DNA from: Bacteroidaceae bacterium
Lineage (GTDB): Bacteria > Bacteroidota > Bacteroidia > Bacteroidales > Bacteroidaceae
Assembly (NCBI GenBank): GCA_017940185.1
Contig: JAGAZE010000048.1
Location: 1-33,600 of the forward strand
Direction: 5' to 3'
Length of the DNA stretch: 33,600 bases
The notes under the pieces are model-generated. The model was not told the DNA's origin and ran no database searches. It was given only the letters and a program-made list of their open reading frames with translations. Both the position numbers and the translations under genes were made by a program. Below are positions 8,300 to 16,246 of this stretch, piece after piece; within the stretch, counting starts at the first letter, position 1; each line of letters starts with the position of its first letter.

Positions 8300-8307
8300 C
8301 AAAGGTA
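8300..8307 (-). promoter_or_regulatory. -7 box of the Na+/Ca2+ exchanger gene
   Basis: TACCTTTG on the minus strand, 67 nt before the start codon. No proper TTTG box lies 19-21 nt upstream. The region where it should be is occupied by the hairpin at 8311-8342, so promoter and hairpin are interleaved. Confidence 0.55.
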
Positions 8308-8310
8308 CGA

Positions 8311-8348
8311 AGAAGCCACTACACAATGGTGCAGTGGCTTCTTTTTTT
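8311..8348 (+). terminator. 10-bp hairpin with T run between hsp20 and the exchanger
   Basis: AGAAGCCACT (8311-8320) pairs with AGTGGCTTCT (8333-8342) over a 12-nt loop, followed on the plus strand by a run of T to 8348. As an intrinsic terminator it points along the plus strand, yet both neighbours are on the minus strand. On the minus strand the stem is preceded by A residues and followed by TCGTACC, so it would stop hsp20 transcription only weakly. Confidence 0.6.
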
Positions 8349-8363
8349 CTCTCATAGGGAGAG

Positions 8364-8789
8364 TTATCCTATTTCAATATGGCGCTCCACTTTTACTTCT
8401 TCCTTCACCAGCTTTGGAAGGTCAATGGTGAGTACACCGTCGGCTACGCGCGCGCCAATCTTTGCCTTGTCGACATCGTCGGGCAGTATCAGCGTCTGCT
8501 CAAACTGAGCGTAGGAGAATTCGCGACGCAGGTAGTGCACATTCTTGTCCTCATCTTTCTTCTCGTTCTTGTGCTCCATCTTGATGACAAGGTCGCCAGT
8601 GCTGTTGATGTGCACATTGAAGTCTTCCTTCGTCATGCCCGGGGCAGCCACTTCCACGGTGTACTGAGTGTCGTTTTCCATCACATTGATAGATGGGGCG
8701 GTGGCATTGGTCTTGGGCAGTAGGCCGGCGTTGAAGAAGTCGTTGAATACGTCGGGTAACCAGTTGTTGTGTCTTGTTGTTGGATACAT
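8364..8789 (-). CDS. Small heat shock protein, Hsp20/alpha-crystallin family
   Basis: A cytoplasmic ATP-independent holdase chaperone of 141 residues, the usual length. The alpha-crystallin domain spans about residues 33-128, with the family motifs VAAPGMTKEDF near its start and ARVADGVLTIDLPK near its end. The C-terminal IEI (in RHIEIG) is the I-x-I motif that docks neighbouring subunits in the oligomer. The short N-terminal arm (WLPDVFNDFFNAG) is typical of Bacteroidetes Hsp20. A strong AGGAGG lies 9 nt before the ATG. Upstream DNA has a pair of identical 13-bp repeats and no canonical TAnnTTTG box, so regulation may differ from the housekeeping genes. Confidence 0.95.
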   Translation of the reverse strand: MYPTTRHNNWLPDVFNDFFNAGLLPKTNATAPSINVMENDTQYTVEVAAPGMTKEDFNVHINSTGDLVIKMEHKNEKKDEDKNVHYLRREFSYAQFEQTLILPDDVDKAKIGARVADGVLTIDLPKLVKEEVKVERHIEIG

Positions 8790-8914
8790 AGTGTTGTCCT
8801 CCTTGTTAGTGTTTTAATTGTTTATGGATTTCTTTCTTTGTTGTGGGCGGACAGTTTGTTTGTTTCCGCTTTCACTATGCATATTGACAACAAGTGTGCC
8901 AGTGCGGAAATTGC

Positions 8915-8949
8915 GACAAAATGGCAGTTGACACAAGACAAAATGGCAG
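8915..8949 (-). repeat. Pair of identical 13-bp repeats upstream of hsp20
   Basis: GACAAAATGGCAG occurs at 8915-8927 and 8937-8949, start to start 22 bp apart, two helical turns. They sit 126-160 bp before the hsp20 start. The exact repetition and helical phasing suggest paired sites for a regulator, but no regulator is known to me from the sequence. Confidence 0.5.
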
Positions 8950-8981
8950 GCGAACCAATGCTGTCGCTGGTTCGCCTGCCA
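8944..8981 (-). terminator. Strong hairpin ending the alpha-galactosidase unit
   Basis: TGGCAGGCGAACCA (8944-8957) and TGGTTCGCCTGCCA (8968-8981) are exact 14-bp complements with a 10-nt loop. On the minus strand the stem is followed by TTTTGTCTTGTG. It is about 98 bp past the alpha-galactosidase stop and is the first strong terminator-like structure below aroA. Confidence 0.7.
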
Positions 8982-9078
8982 GGTGGATGAGGCTGCGTGG
9001 TGGCTCTGTGTGAAGGCTGCGTGGTGGGCTTGGTCTGTGCCCGTGCACTGTAGGGGAGTACATGTTGCCCCCATGTGG

Positions 9079-11319
9079 TCAGCGGTGGGATATCTTCAAA
9101 AGTTTCACGCCATGTGCGGGGATATAGAATGTGGTCTCGTAGGGTGCCGAAGTGATGTCGGTTTGTCGCCACAAGTCGCGCATGCCGGTGATGTTGCTGA
9201 TATCCAGGTTGGGGAGATGGTAGCCGAGCATCACCTCGCGATCGGCATCGCTCACGTTGAAGATGCCTACGGCATAGCTGCCGTCGTAGAGCTGGCGCAT
9301 CCATATCTGCACGTTGTCGTCCTTATACTGCCTATGTGCCTGCTTTCCGAGAGGGTCTTGATTGACGGCGAGCACCTCGTTGTTGCACAGCAGTGCCTGA
9401 GTGAAGTCGTCCATCTGTGCCACGTCGCAGCCTATCAGCATGTTGGCCGCCAGCAGCGCCCAGAGTGATATGTGCGTGTATTGCTCGTCGGTGGTGAGGC
9501 GTGTGTCGCGCAGCTTGTCGCTCCATCCCACTTTGCCCACGATGAGCATGTCGGGGTCGTTCCAGTGTCCTGGTGCGGCGTAGGGGTGGAGCGGTGCTTG
9601 CCTGTTGAAGCCGATGTCGTAGAGCGATGCCCATGTGTCGGTGATATCGCCTGTGGTGCGCCATGAGTTGGCATCGACGTAGGGTCCCCATTTCCACACC
9701 TCATCCATGCCGTACTGGCATAGCGAGTAGAAGATGTCGCGGGGTTGCTGTCGCAGATACTGTTGCATCTTCATGTAGGGGCGCAGGTAGGCAGCATGGG
9801 AGCGGTCGGATGATGCGCGGAACACCTTGGAGTAGCCACACCAGTCGTACTTCAGATAGTCGATACCCCAGGCATTGAAGGTGTTGGCATCCTGTTCCTC
9901 ATGATTGATGGAACCCAGATAGTTGCCGCAAGTGCGGTCGCCTGGTGAGCTGTAGATTCCAAACTTGAATCCGCGCTCATGGAGCCAGTCGCCCAGTTGC
10001 TTCATGTCGGGAAACTTCTCGTTGGTGCGTATGGTGCCATCTGCGGCACGTTGGTCGGCAGGCCATGAGTCGTCGACATTGACATAGCAAAAGCCATAGT
10101 CGGCCAGTCCCTTGTCGAGCATGGCTTGTGCCGAGGCCATGACCTTCTCTTGCGACACCGACAATCCCCAGCAGTTCCATGAGTTCCATCCCATGGGTGG
10201 GGTGAGTGCTATGGTGTTGCCCACCTTTATGGTGAGTGTGGCCTTGGCGGTGCCCTGTGCGTTGGTGGCAACGAGTGTCAGCGGATATTCGCCCCGCTTG
10301 GCGAGGCTGCCCTGTATCACTCCGCGCTGAGTGTCGAGGGTAAGCCCTTCGGGCAGGTCGGGCACGCTGTAGGTCATGGGCTTGTTGCCCGAGAAAGCCA
10401 TTTTGAATATGACGGGTGAGCCCGGTCGCACTCCATAGACAGCAGCCCCGTTGTAGCGTGGGATGGCCGGTGCGGGCGGTGTCTGTATGTAATGGGGAAT
10501 GATGGTTGCCGTGGTGGTCTTTCCCGACGCCTTGTCGGTGTAGGTGGCAGTGAGACGTATGCAGGCGTTGCGGTCGTAGGTATAGGCGATGGTGGTGGCA
10601 TTGCCCAGTGTAATGCTCTTGTCAACAGCTGGAAGGGATTGCTGTCGGTCGATGTCGAAGGCTTCGATGTGTAGGCGTCCGCTCTGACGGCACGAGTAGC
10701 GGTTGTCGACCACAATGCCCACCTGCCCTTTCTGAGTGAGCGGCTGTTGCTTGAAGGTGAGACGTATGCCCTCAATACGGCGTACGGGCGTGATGCGTAC
10801 AATGTCGTTGAGCATGCCGCCGCGGTCGTTGGCGTTGTAGATGCGGATGGCTATCACATTGTCGGCATCCCAGTTTACGATTCCCTTTCCAGTGTCAACG
10901 AGATATTCGCGCGTGGAGGGATAGGTGTAGTCTATCTCGTGCGAGTATTCCTCTTGTGTGCGTGGCATTATGCCCATTTTCCCTATGAGATGTCCGTTGA
11001 GGTAGGTCTCGTCGCAGTCGTCGATGTGTGGCAGATGTATACGCAGCCAACCTTTCAGTTCGGAGGTGGAGGTGATAGAGCGCGGTATGCGCACATGGAT
11101 GCGATACCATCCGTACTGGCAGGTGATGTCCATCTTCTGCGAGCGCAGGTCCTTCTCCACCGACACCGTCTTCCACTGGCTGTCGTCGTAGGCGGGTTGT
11201 CGGTATTCTGCCTTGTCGCCACGTTGGAACAGGGCTTCGCGCACCTCGATGTCCTGTGCCGACAGCGTAGAGACGCTACAGAACATACACACAATTAATA
11301 ATAATAGGGAGTGTTTCAT
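9079..11319 (-). CDS. Secreted GH27 alpha-galactosidase with N-terminal beta-sandwich and Ig-like domain
   Basis: This protein of 746 residues has a signal peptide (1-21, ending STLSAQ). Residues about 22-180 form a jelly-roll, galactose-binding-like region as often seen before GH2/GH27 domains. Residues 285-367 are a putative Ig domain (LPEGLTLDTQRGVIQGS). The GH27 catalytic barrel starts at LTPPMGWNSWNCWG (372-385). The nucleophile is D492 in KYDWCG and the acid/base is D558 in SWRTTGDI, both in standard GH27 contexts, and WNDPDML and NQDPLG follow. It should remove terminal alpha-galactose (GH27 also includes alpha-N-acetylgalactosaminidases and isomalto-dextranases) in the periplasm or at the surface. 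It starts 27 bp after thiL, at the distal end of a long minus-strand run. No SusC/SusD pair is nearby, so this is not a typical polysaccharide utilisation locus. Confidence 0.93.
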   Translation of the reverse strand: MKHSLLLLIVCMFCSVSTLSAQDIEVREALFQRGDKAEYRQPAYDDSQWKTVSVEKDLRSQKMDITCQYGWYRIHVRIPRSITSTSELKGWLRIHLPHIDDCDETYLNGHLIGKMGIMPRTQEEYSHEIDYTYPSTREYLVDTGKGIVNWDADNVIAIRIYNANDRGGMLNDIVRITPVRRIEGIRLTFKQQPLTQKGQVGIVVDNRYSCRQSGRLHIEAFDIDRQQSLPAVDKSITLGNATTIAYTYDRNACIRLTATYTDKASGKTTTATIIPHYIQTPPAPAIPRYNGAAVYGVRPGSPVIFKMAFSGNKPMTYSVPDLPEGLTLDTQRGVIQGSLAKRGEYPLTLVATNAQGTAKATLTIKVGNTIALTPPMGWNSWNCWGLSVSQEKVMASAQAMLDKGLADYGFCYVNVDDSWPADQRAADGTIRTNEKFPDMKQLGDWLHERGFKFGIYSSPGDRTCGNYLGSINHEEQDANTFNAWGIDYLKYDWCGYSKVFRASSDRSHAAYLRPYMKMQQYLRQQPRDIFYSLCQYGMDEVWKWGPYVDANSWRTTGDITDTWASLYDIGFNRQAPLHPYAAPGHWNDPDMLIVGKVGWSDKLRDTRLTTDEQYTHISLWALLAANMLIGCDVAQMDDFTQALLCNNEVLAVNQDPLGKQAHRQYKDDNVQIWMRQLYDGSYAVGIFNVSDADREVMLGYHLPNLDISNITGMRDLWRQTDITSAPYETTFYIPAHGVKLLKISHR

Positions 11320-11346
11320 AGCTGGAAAGGGGTTGTTTCCGGGGTG

Positions 11347-12462
11347 TTATTGTTGCGCTTGGTCGTTGCTGTTGTCGTCGGCTTTCAGCGGGTTCCATCC
11401 CTGAGCTTTGAGTGTGAAGTGCTGGTCGTCGTTGGTCACGAGCACATGTTCGTCGGCATCGTCGGTGATGTGTCCGATGATGTGTATGTCGTCCATCTGT
11501 TCCACTTTGGCATAGTCGCCGATGGGAACGGTGAAGAGCAGTTCGTAGTCTTCGCCTCCGTTGAGTGCTGCAGTGTAGACGTCCATGTTCATCTCTTCTG
11601 CCATGGATGCCGTTTGGTAGTCAATGGGTATATTTTTCTGATAGACGCGGCATCCGCAGTGGCTCTGTCGGCATATGTGCAGCAGTTCCGACGACAGTCC
11701 GTCGCTGATGTCCATCATTGCCGTGGGGCGTATGCCGGCATTGGCGAGCGCCTGAATGATGTCGCCGCGTGCTTCGGGTTGCAGCAGTCGGCTGAGCAGG
11801 TATTCGTGTCCGGCGTAGTCGGGTTGGAAGTCGTAGTGCATCATGGCCTCTTCCATGCTCTCAGGCTTGTCGGCGTGCTTGCTTTGCATGTCGCGCAGCT
11901 GTTCGTAGTACACTCGTTTCTCGCGTTCCAGCAGCCGCAATCCCATATATGCTGCTCCGAGGTTTCCGCTCACGCATATCAGGTCGGTAGGTTTGGCACC
12001 CTTGCGATAGACGATGGCATCGGCGGGTGCCTGCCCTATGCATGTGATGCTGATGGCGATGCCTGTGAGCGATGCTGTGGTGTCGCCGCCCACGATGTCG
12101 ACGTTCCACTTGTCGCATGCATGCTGCAGTCCGCGGTAGAAGGCTTCCATATCTTCCACCTTGCAGCGGCGGTCGACGGCGATGCTCACGGTGAGTTGTG
12201 TGGGTGTGCCGTTCATGCCAAAGATGTCGCTGAGGTTGACCATGGCCGACTTGTAGCCCAGATATTGCATGTCGGTGTAGGTGAGGTCGAAGTGTATTCC
12301 CTCCATGAGCATGTCGGTGGTGATGAGCACTTCGTGGTCGGCATGGTGCAGCACGGCACAGTCGTCGCCTACGCCATAGCGTGTGCTGTCGTTGTGTTTT
12401 GGCAGGTCGTGGGTGAGATGGTGGATGAGGCGAAATTCGCCCAGCGTGGAGATGTCGGACAT
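11347..12462 (-). CDS. thiL: Thiamine-monophosphate kinase
   Basis: ThiL phosphorylates thiamine monophosphate to thiamine pyrophosphate with ATP. I chose the ATG at 12462 (371 residues, MSDISTLGEFRLI) because family proteins start just before the GEF motif; the longer frame runs into the end of lpxK in another reading frame. Family signatures are RYGVGDDCAVL (Mg/ATP-binding GDDA region), TTDMLMEGIHFDL, GGDTTAS, MDISDGLSSEL and GGEDYELLFT. It lies 43 bp after lpxK and 27 bp before the alpha-galactosidase. The C-terminal end is Asp/Asn/Gln-rich. No TPP riboswitch is seen, which fits its place inside an operon of unrelated genes. Confidence 0.93.
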   Translation of the reverse strand: MSDISTLGEFRLIHHLTHDLPKHNDSTRYGVGDDCAVLHHADHEVLITTDMLMEGIHFDLTYTDMQYLGYKSAMVNLSDIFGMNGTPTQLTVSIAVDRRCKVEDMEAFYRGLQHACDKWNVDIVGGDTTASLTGIAISITCIGQAPADAIVYRKGAKPTDLICVSGNLGAAYMGLRLLEREKRVYYEQLRDMQSKHADKPESMEEAMMHYDFQPDYAGHEYLLSRLLQPEARGDIIQALANAGIRPTAMMDISDGLSSELLHICRQSHCGCRVYQKNIPIDYQTASMAEEMNMDVYTAALNGGEDYELLFTVPIGDYAKVEQMDDIHIIGHITDDADEHVLVTNDDQHFTLKAQGWNPLKADDNSNDQAQQ

Positions 12463-12505
12463 AAGGTGATGGGTTATTGTGAGTGGGGTAGTGTGTGGTT
12501 GAGCT

Positions 12506-13666
12506 TCAGGGCACGAGGTCTTTGCGGAAGCTGATGGTGTTGTTTCCTTTCTTCTTCTCTTTTTCTGCTGGCAGCGGAGGCTTCTGTTGCACGAGGATGC
12601 TGTTTTTGGAGTTTTTCTCCACATAGCTCAGTATCTTGGCATTGAAGGTCTCTGCCTCGTCGAGCAGGAACTGCACTTCTATGGGTGCCATGTAGAAGTG
12701 GTGTCGCAGGTCGTCGTCGAAACCTTTTTGTCCGAACAGGCGTGCGGCGTCTTTTTCTGTCGTGATGGCCACGCGCGGTTCAGGTAGTGCAGCATAGGCA
12801 GCGTTGATGTCGGCGATGTCGCGTGGCGTGAAGGCGTGGTGGTCGGGGTAGCTCTTCAGCGTGATGGGGCGATGGAAGTGAGGTTGCAGGTCGTCTGCCA
12901 TGCGCTGCGGTTGTGCTATACCTGCTATGAGCAGCACGCTGGTGTCGGTATCGAGGTCGTGCAGATGTATGTCGTTGCCGCAGTACATGGGGCGTAGTGC
13001 CTGATAGCTCATGGTGGAGAAGAGCAGTGTCTGGTAGGGGTAAACGCCAAGATTGTCGCGCAGCAGGCGGAAGTCCATCGGCTTCATCGTGGTGGGGCAT
13101 TTGGTGATGACGATGATGTCGGCGCGTTTGCTCTCTTCCTTTCGTTCACGCATGCGTCCGTAGGGCAGCATATGGTCGGTGTGTAGCAGGCGTTGATGGT
13201 CGACGAGCAGGATATTGATACCCGGCTTCACCCATCGGTGCTGGTAGGCATCGTCGAGGAGTATCACGTCGGTGTTGCTTGTGGCTTCGTCGTGCATGAG
13301 GTGGTCGATGCCTTGGCGCCGGTCGGCACACACGGCAACGGTGATGTCGGCATATTTGCGTTTCATCTGTAGCGGTTCGTCGCCGATGTCGGCAGCGGTG
13401 GAGTTGTCGTCGGCCAGTTGGTAGCCTTTGCTCTTGCGCTTATATCCCCGACTGAGCACAGCTACATGGCAATGCTGTCGCAGCAAGCGAATGAGGTATT
13501 CCACATGGGGCGTCTTTCCCGTGCCGCCAACGGTGATGTTGCCCACGCTAATCACTGGCACATCGTAGCTCGCGCTCTTCAGCACGCCCATGTTGAAGAG
13601 TTGGTTGCGAATGCCAACCACAATGCCGTATATCCAGCTGATGGGGAGAAGTAGGAGCTGTTTCAT
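12506..13666 (-). CDS. lpxK: Tetraacyldisaccharide 4'-kinase (lipid A synthesis)
   Basis: LpxK adds the 4'-phosphate to the lipid A precursor at the inner membrane. It has 386 residues. The N-terminus ([21 protein letters not shown]) is the amphipathic membrane-contact segment; the Walker A region [12 protein letters not shown] is at about 42-53. [30 protein letters not shown] and GIAQP are LpxK landmarks, and KDAARL lies near the C-terminus. The last 30 residues are Lys/Pro-rich and look unconserved. It lies between sppA and thiL on the same strand. With lptD in the same window it covers an early and a late step of LPS biogenesis. Confidence 0.94.
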   Translation of the reverse strand: MKQLLLLPISWIYGIVVGIRNQLFNMGVLKSASYDVPVISVGNITVGGTGKTPHVEYLIRLLRQHCHVAVLSRGYKRKSKGYQLADDNSTAADIGDEPLQMKRKYADITVAVCADRRQGIDHLMHDEATSNTDVILLDDAYQHRWVKPGINILLVDHQRLLHTDHMLPYGRMRERKEESKRADIIVITKCPTTMKPMDFRLLRDNLGVYPYQTLLFSTMSYQALRPMYCGNDIHLHDLDTDTSVLLIAGIAQPQRMADDLQPHFHRPITLKSYPDHHAFTPRDIADINAAYAALPEPRVAITTEKDAARLFGQKGFDDDLRHHFYMAPIEVQFLLDEAETFNAKILSYVEKNSKNSILVQQKPPLPAEKEKKKGNNTISFRKDLVP

Positions 13667-13748
13667 CTTGCGTGAGAGTGGATGGGTGATCGATAGTTGT
13701 TGGTTGATGGTATGGCCGCAAGGGTTGGAGCAAGTGGCTTCATAAGCT

Positions 13749-13772
13749 ACACCATTATATATAATATGGTGT
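13749..13772. repeat. AT-rich inverted repeat between sppA and lpxK
   Basis: ACACCAT (13749-13755) and ATGGTGT (13766-13772) flank ten A/T bases. It lies about 10 bp past the sppA stop within a 115-bp gap, the largest in this gene run. It is too weak to be a clear terminator and might be an operator or an mRNA processing site. Confidence 0.4.
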
Positions 13773-13781
13773 GCGTTATTG

Positions 13782-15557
13782 TCATTTGATGTTGGGTATG
13801 TAGGGTAGTGCTGCCTGTACAGCGGTGTGCGTGTTGAAGCGCCTGAGCCATACGAAAGGTTTGAAGTAGTCGCCCAGCATTGCTTGCAGTCTGCCGTCTA
13901 GATAGTGGTCGACGGGTTGTCCCTGTGTGAGTTGCTCCCACCATGAGCGCTTGGCGGGGTAGTAGCGTGTGTGATATTCGTCGCCTATTTGTGCCAACTC
14001 GGCAGCTTTGGCTACTGCTACATCGAGTCCGCCGAGTTTGTCGACAAGACCGATCTTAGCAGCTTTGCTTCCCACCCATACACGACCTTGTGCTATCTTT
14101 TCCACCGAGTCGACACTGAGTCGTCGTCCGTCGGCCACGCGCTGACGGAACAGCTGGTAGCCACGGTTGATATAGCCTTCCAGATAGGCCATCTCCTCGG
14201 TGCTGAAGGGGCGTGAGAGTGTGCCAAAGTCGGAGTGGGCATTGGTTTTCACCACATCGAAGTGCACGCCCAGTTTCTCTGTGAGCAGTTCGCTGGCATC
14301 GGGAAACATGCCGAAGATGCCGATGCTGCCTGTGAGTGTCATGGGTTCGGCCACGATATAGTCGGCGGCGGCACTGATGTAGTATCCTCCCGATGCTGCC
14401 ATGCCGCCCATGCTCACCACAACGGGTTTCTTTCCCTTGAGCATCTGCACGGCGTGCCATATCTGCTCGGAGGCGTAGGCACTGCCTCCAGGAGAATTGA
14501 TGCGCAACACCACTGCCGCCACATCGTCGTCGTCGGCCAGGGCACGCAGATCGCTGCCCACGCGTTGGGCATCGATGACGCCTGTGCCGCCCGTGGCATT
14601 GCCCACGATGCCGTCGACCACCTCGCCATAGGCATAGTAGACAGCCACAGCATCGCCACGACGCTTCTTGCCCTTGGCATTGCACATGTCGGCAATGCCT
14701 ATCAGCGGTATGCTTGCGTCGGGGTCGATGCCCAGACGTTGGCATACGATGTCCTTCATGCCGTCGGCATAGACGAGACTGTCTACCATCTTGTTTTTCA
14801 CATACTGACTGGGCGCAGCAAAGGTGATGAGGTCGTCGGCCCATGCGTTGAGCGAGTCAGCCTGCAGCTTGCGACTCTTGCCTACGGCAGCCACCATGTC
14901 GTTCCAGATGGTACCTATGTATTCGCTTATCTGCTGTCGGTTTTCGTCGCTCATCGATGTGGCGGTGAACGGTTCGACAGCACTCTTGTAGGTACCCACC
15001 TTGGCCACCTGCATCTTGACGCCAAACTTGGCGAGCAGGTCTTTCAGATAGTAGGGCTGGGCGGAGAGGCCGTGCCAGTCTACTTGTCCCTGTGGATTGA
15101 GATATACCTCATCGGCCACCGAGGCGAGGTAGTAGGTGCCCTGCGTATAGGTGTCGGCATAGGCTATCACCCACTTTCCTGCTTCCTTGCACTGGTTGAG
15201 TGCTCGGCGTATGGCGCTTAGCGATGCGTAGCTGTCGGGGCTGAGCATACCACAGTCGAGGTAGATGCCCCGTACGCGTTCGTTGTCTTTTGCTTTGTCG
15301 AGTGCCAGGAGTACGTCGTCGAGGCCGAGGGCTGTCCCCTCACCGCCGTTGAGCATGGTGAGCACGTTGTCTTCACTGCGCTCGTCGAGAATGCCTGAGA
15401 GGTTGAGCACCAGCACGGAGCCATCGGGTATGCGTTTGGTAGACTGCATGCTAGCCACCATGCCCACCAGTGAGAGCATGCCCAGCAGACCTACCACGAT
15501 GGTGAAGAGCAGTATGCCCAGACAGGTGGCTAACACTTGTTTGAAGAAGCTGTTCAT
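13782..15557 (-). CDS. sppA: Signal peptide peptidase SppA, long (67K) type
   Basis: A membrane-bound Ser/Lys protease that degrades cleaved signal peptides. The 591 residues match the tandem-domain form. Residues 10-35 are the single N-terminal membrane anchor. The N-terminal half supplies the catalytic Lys, K191 in KVGTYKSAVEPF; the C-terminal half supplies the Ser, S389 in GGMAASGGYYIS, preceded by LRINSPGGSAYASE. The spacing of about 200 residues agrees with E. coli SppA. The gene lies between the flavodoxin-like lipoprotein (73 bp upstream) and lpxK. Confidence 0.95.
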   Translation of the reverse strand: MNSFFKQVLATCLGILLFTIVVGLLGMLSLVGMVASMQSTKRIPDGSVLVLNLSGILDERSEDNVLTMLNGGEGTALGLDDVLLALDKAKDNERVRGIYLDCGMLSPDSYASLSAIRRALNQCKEAGKWVIAYADTYTQGTYYLASVADEVYLNPQGQVDWHGLSAQPYYLKDLLAKFGVKMQVAKVGTYKSAVEPFTATSMSDENRQQISEYIGTIWNDMVAAVGKSRKLQADSLNAWADDLITFAAPSQYVKNKMVDSLVYADGMKDIVCQRLGIDPDASIPLIGIADMCNAKGKKRRGDAVAVYYAYGEVVDGIVGNATGGTGVIDAQRVGSDLRALADDDDVAAVVLRINSPGGSAYASEQIWHAVQMLKGKKPVVVSMGGMAASGGYYISAAADYIVAEPMTLTGSIGIFGMFPDASELLTEKLGVHFDVVKTNAHSDFGTLSRPFSTEEMAYLEGYINRGYQLFRQRVADGRRLSVDSVEKIAQGRVWVGSKAAKIGLVDKLGGLDVAVAKAAELAQIGDEYHTRYYPAKRSWWEQLTQGQPVDHYLDGRLQAMLGDYFKPFVWLRRFNTHTAVQAALPYIPNIK

Positions 15558-15630
15558 AGTGTCGGATGTTAGGGGTGATGTGGAAAATGGATAGTGACGG
15601 GGCGTGTGGTGTGCGGTTCGGTAATGGCAC

Positions 15631-16191
15631 TTACGGTTGCATCCAGGCCTTCAGTTCCTTGTCGGAGGTGTTGTTGAGCAGGCGTCCTTCTCCCCATTCG
15701 ATGTCGGGATAGGCAGATTTGAGGTCAGCACATGCCTTCTTGATGCTGCTGCCGCCTGAGGTGGCAAAGGGGATAACGGTCTTGCCGCTGAAGTCGTATG
15801 CCTCCATGAAAGTGTTGATGATGGTGGGAGCGGTGTACCACCATATGGGGAAGCCTACATACACCACCTCGTAGTCGGCCATGTTGTCTATCTTGTCGGT
15901 GATGGCGGGTCTTGATGTCTTATCTTTCATCTCCAGTGAGGAGCGGCTCTTGTCGTTGGTCCAATCGAGGTCGGCATCGGTGTAGGGTTGTTCGGGTTTT
16001 ATCTCATGAAGTGTTGCTCCGTTGATGTTGGCCATGCGTTGTGCCACGCTGCGTGTGACACCCGAGGCAGAGAAGTAGGCGATGAGTGTTTTCTTCATGG
16101 TGGCGGGTTGTTTTTTCGCCTTGTCGGCTTGCGAGCACGCTGTCATGCTTACTATCAGCATGGCAGCTAAGATGAGTAGATTGCGTTTCAT
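15631..16191 (-). CDS. Flavodoxin-like lipoprotein
   Basis: This protein of 186 residues has a signal sequence ending in a lipobox, VSMTAC, with lipidated C19. Mature residues 33-186 are a flavodoxin fold. YFSASGVTRSVAQRM (39 onwards) is the FMN-phosphate loop, and VGFPIWWYTAPTIINTFME and FATSGGSSI are further flavin-contact motifs of the flavodoxin_4 group. It probably binds FMN and carries electrons or reduces a substrate on the periplasmic side, as lipoprotein flavodoxins are common in gut Bacteroidales; the partner is unknown. It is 55 bp below the PorW-like gene and 73 bp above sppA in the same direction. Confidence 0.88.
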   Translation of the reverse strand: MKRNLLILAAMLIVSMTACSQADKAKKQPATMKKTLIAYFSASGVTRSVAQRMANINGATLHEIKPEQPYTDADLDWTNDKSRSSLEMKDKTSRPAITDKIDNMADYEVVYVGFPIWWYTAPTIINTFMEAYDFSGKTVIPFATSGGSSIKKACADLKSAYPDIEWGEGRLLNNTSDKELKAWMQP

Positions 16192-16246
16192 GGTATGTGT
16201 GTTGTTGTGTGAATGCTTTATGGGAGGGCGGTAGAACGGGTGTGGG

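Larger units (their letters stand above)
8790..9078. other. Intergenic region upstream of hsp20 with three repeat structures
   Basis: No gene is seen here. The 289 bp hold three things: two exact copies of GACAAAATGGCAG (8915-8927 and 8937-8949, 22 bp apart); the 14-bp hairpin at 8944-8981, whose left arm overlaps the second copy; and a 14-bp direct repeat AGGCTGCGTGGTGG (8990-9003 and 9014-9027, 24 bp apart). Start-proximal DNA on the minus strand is A-rich, as is usual before Bacteroidetes genes. Confidence 0.6.

Noticed and set aside
9079-11319. Polysaccharide utilisation locus around the alpha-galactosidase
   Set aside because: No SusC/SusD pair or sensor-regulator is in the window, and the enzyme is at the end of a housekeeping gene run.
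11347-12462. TPP riboswitch for thiL
   Set aside because: Only 43 bp separate thiL from lpxK and no THI-box pattern was seen.
14235-15221. 328-codon plus-strand frame
   Set aside because: Antisense shadow of sppA, which has both catalytic residues.
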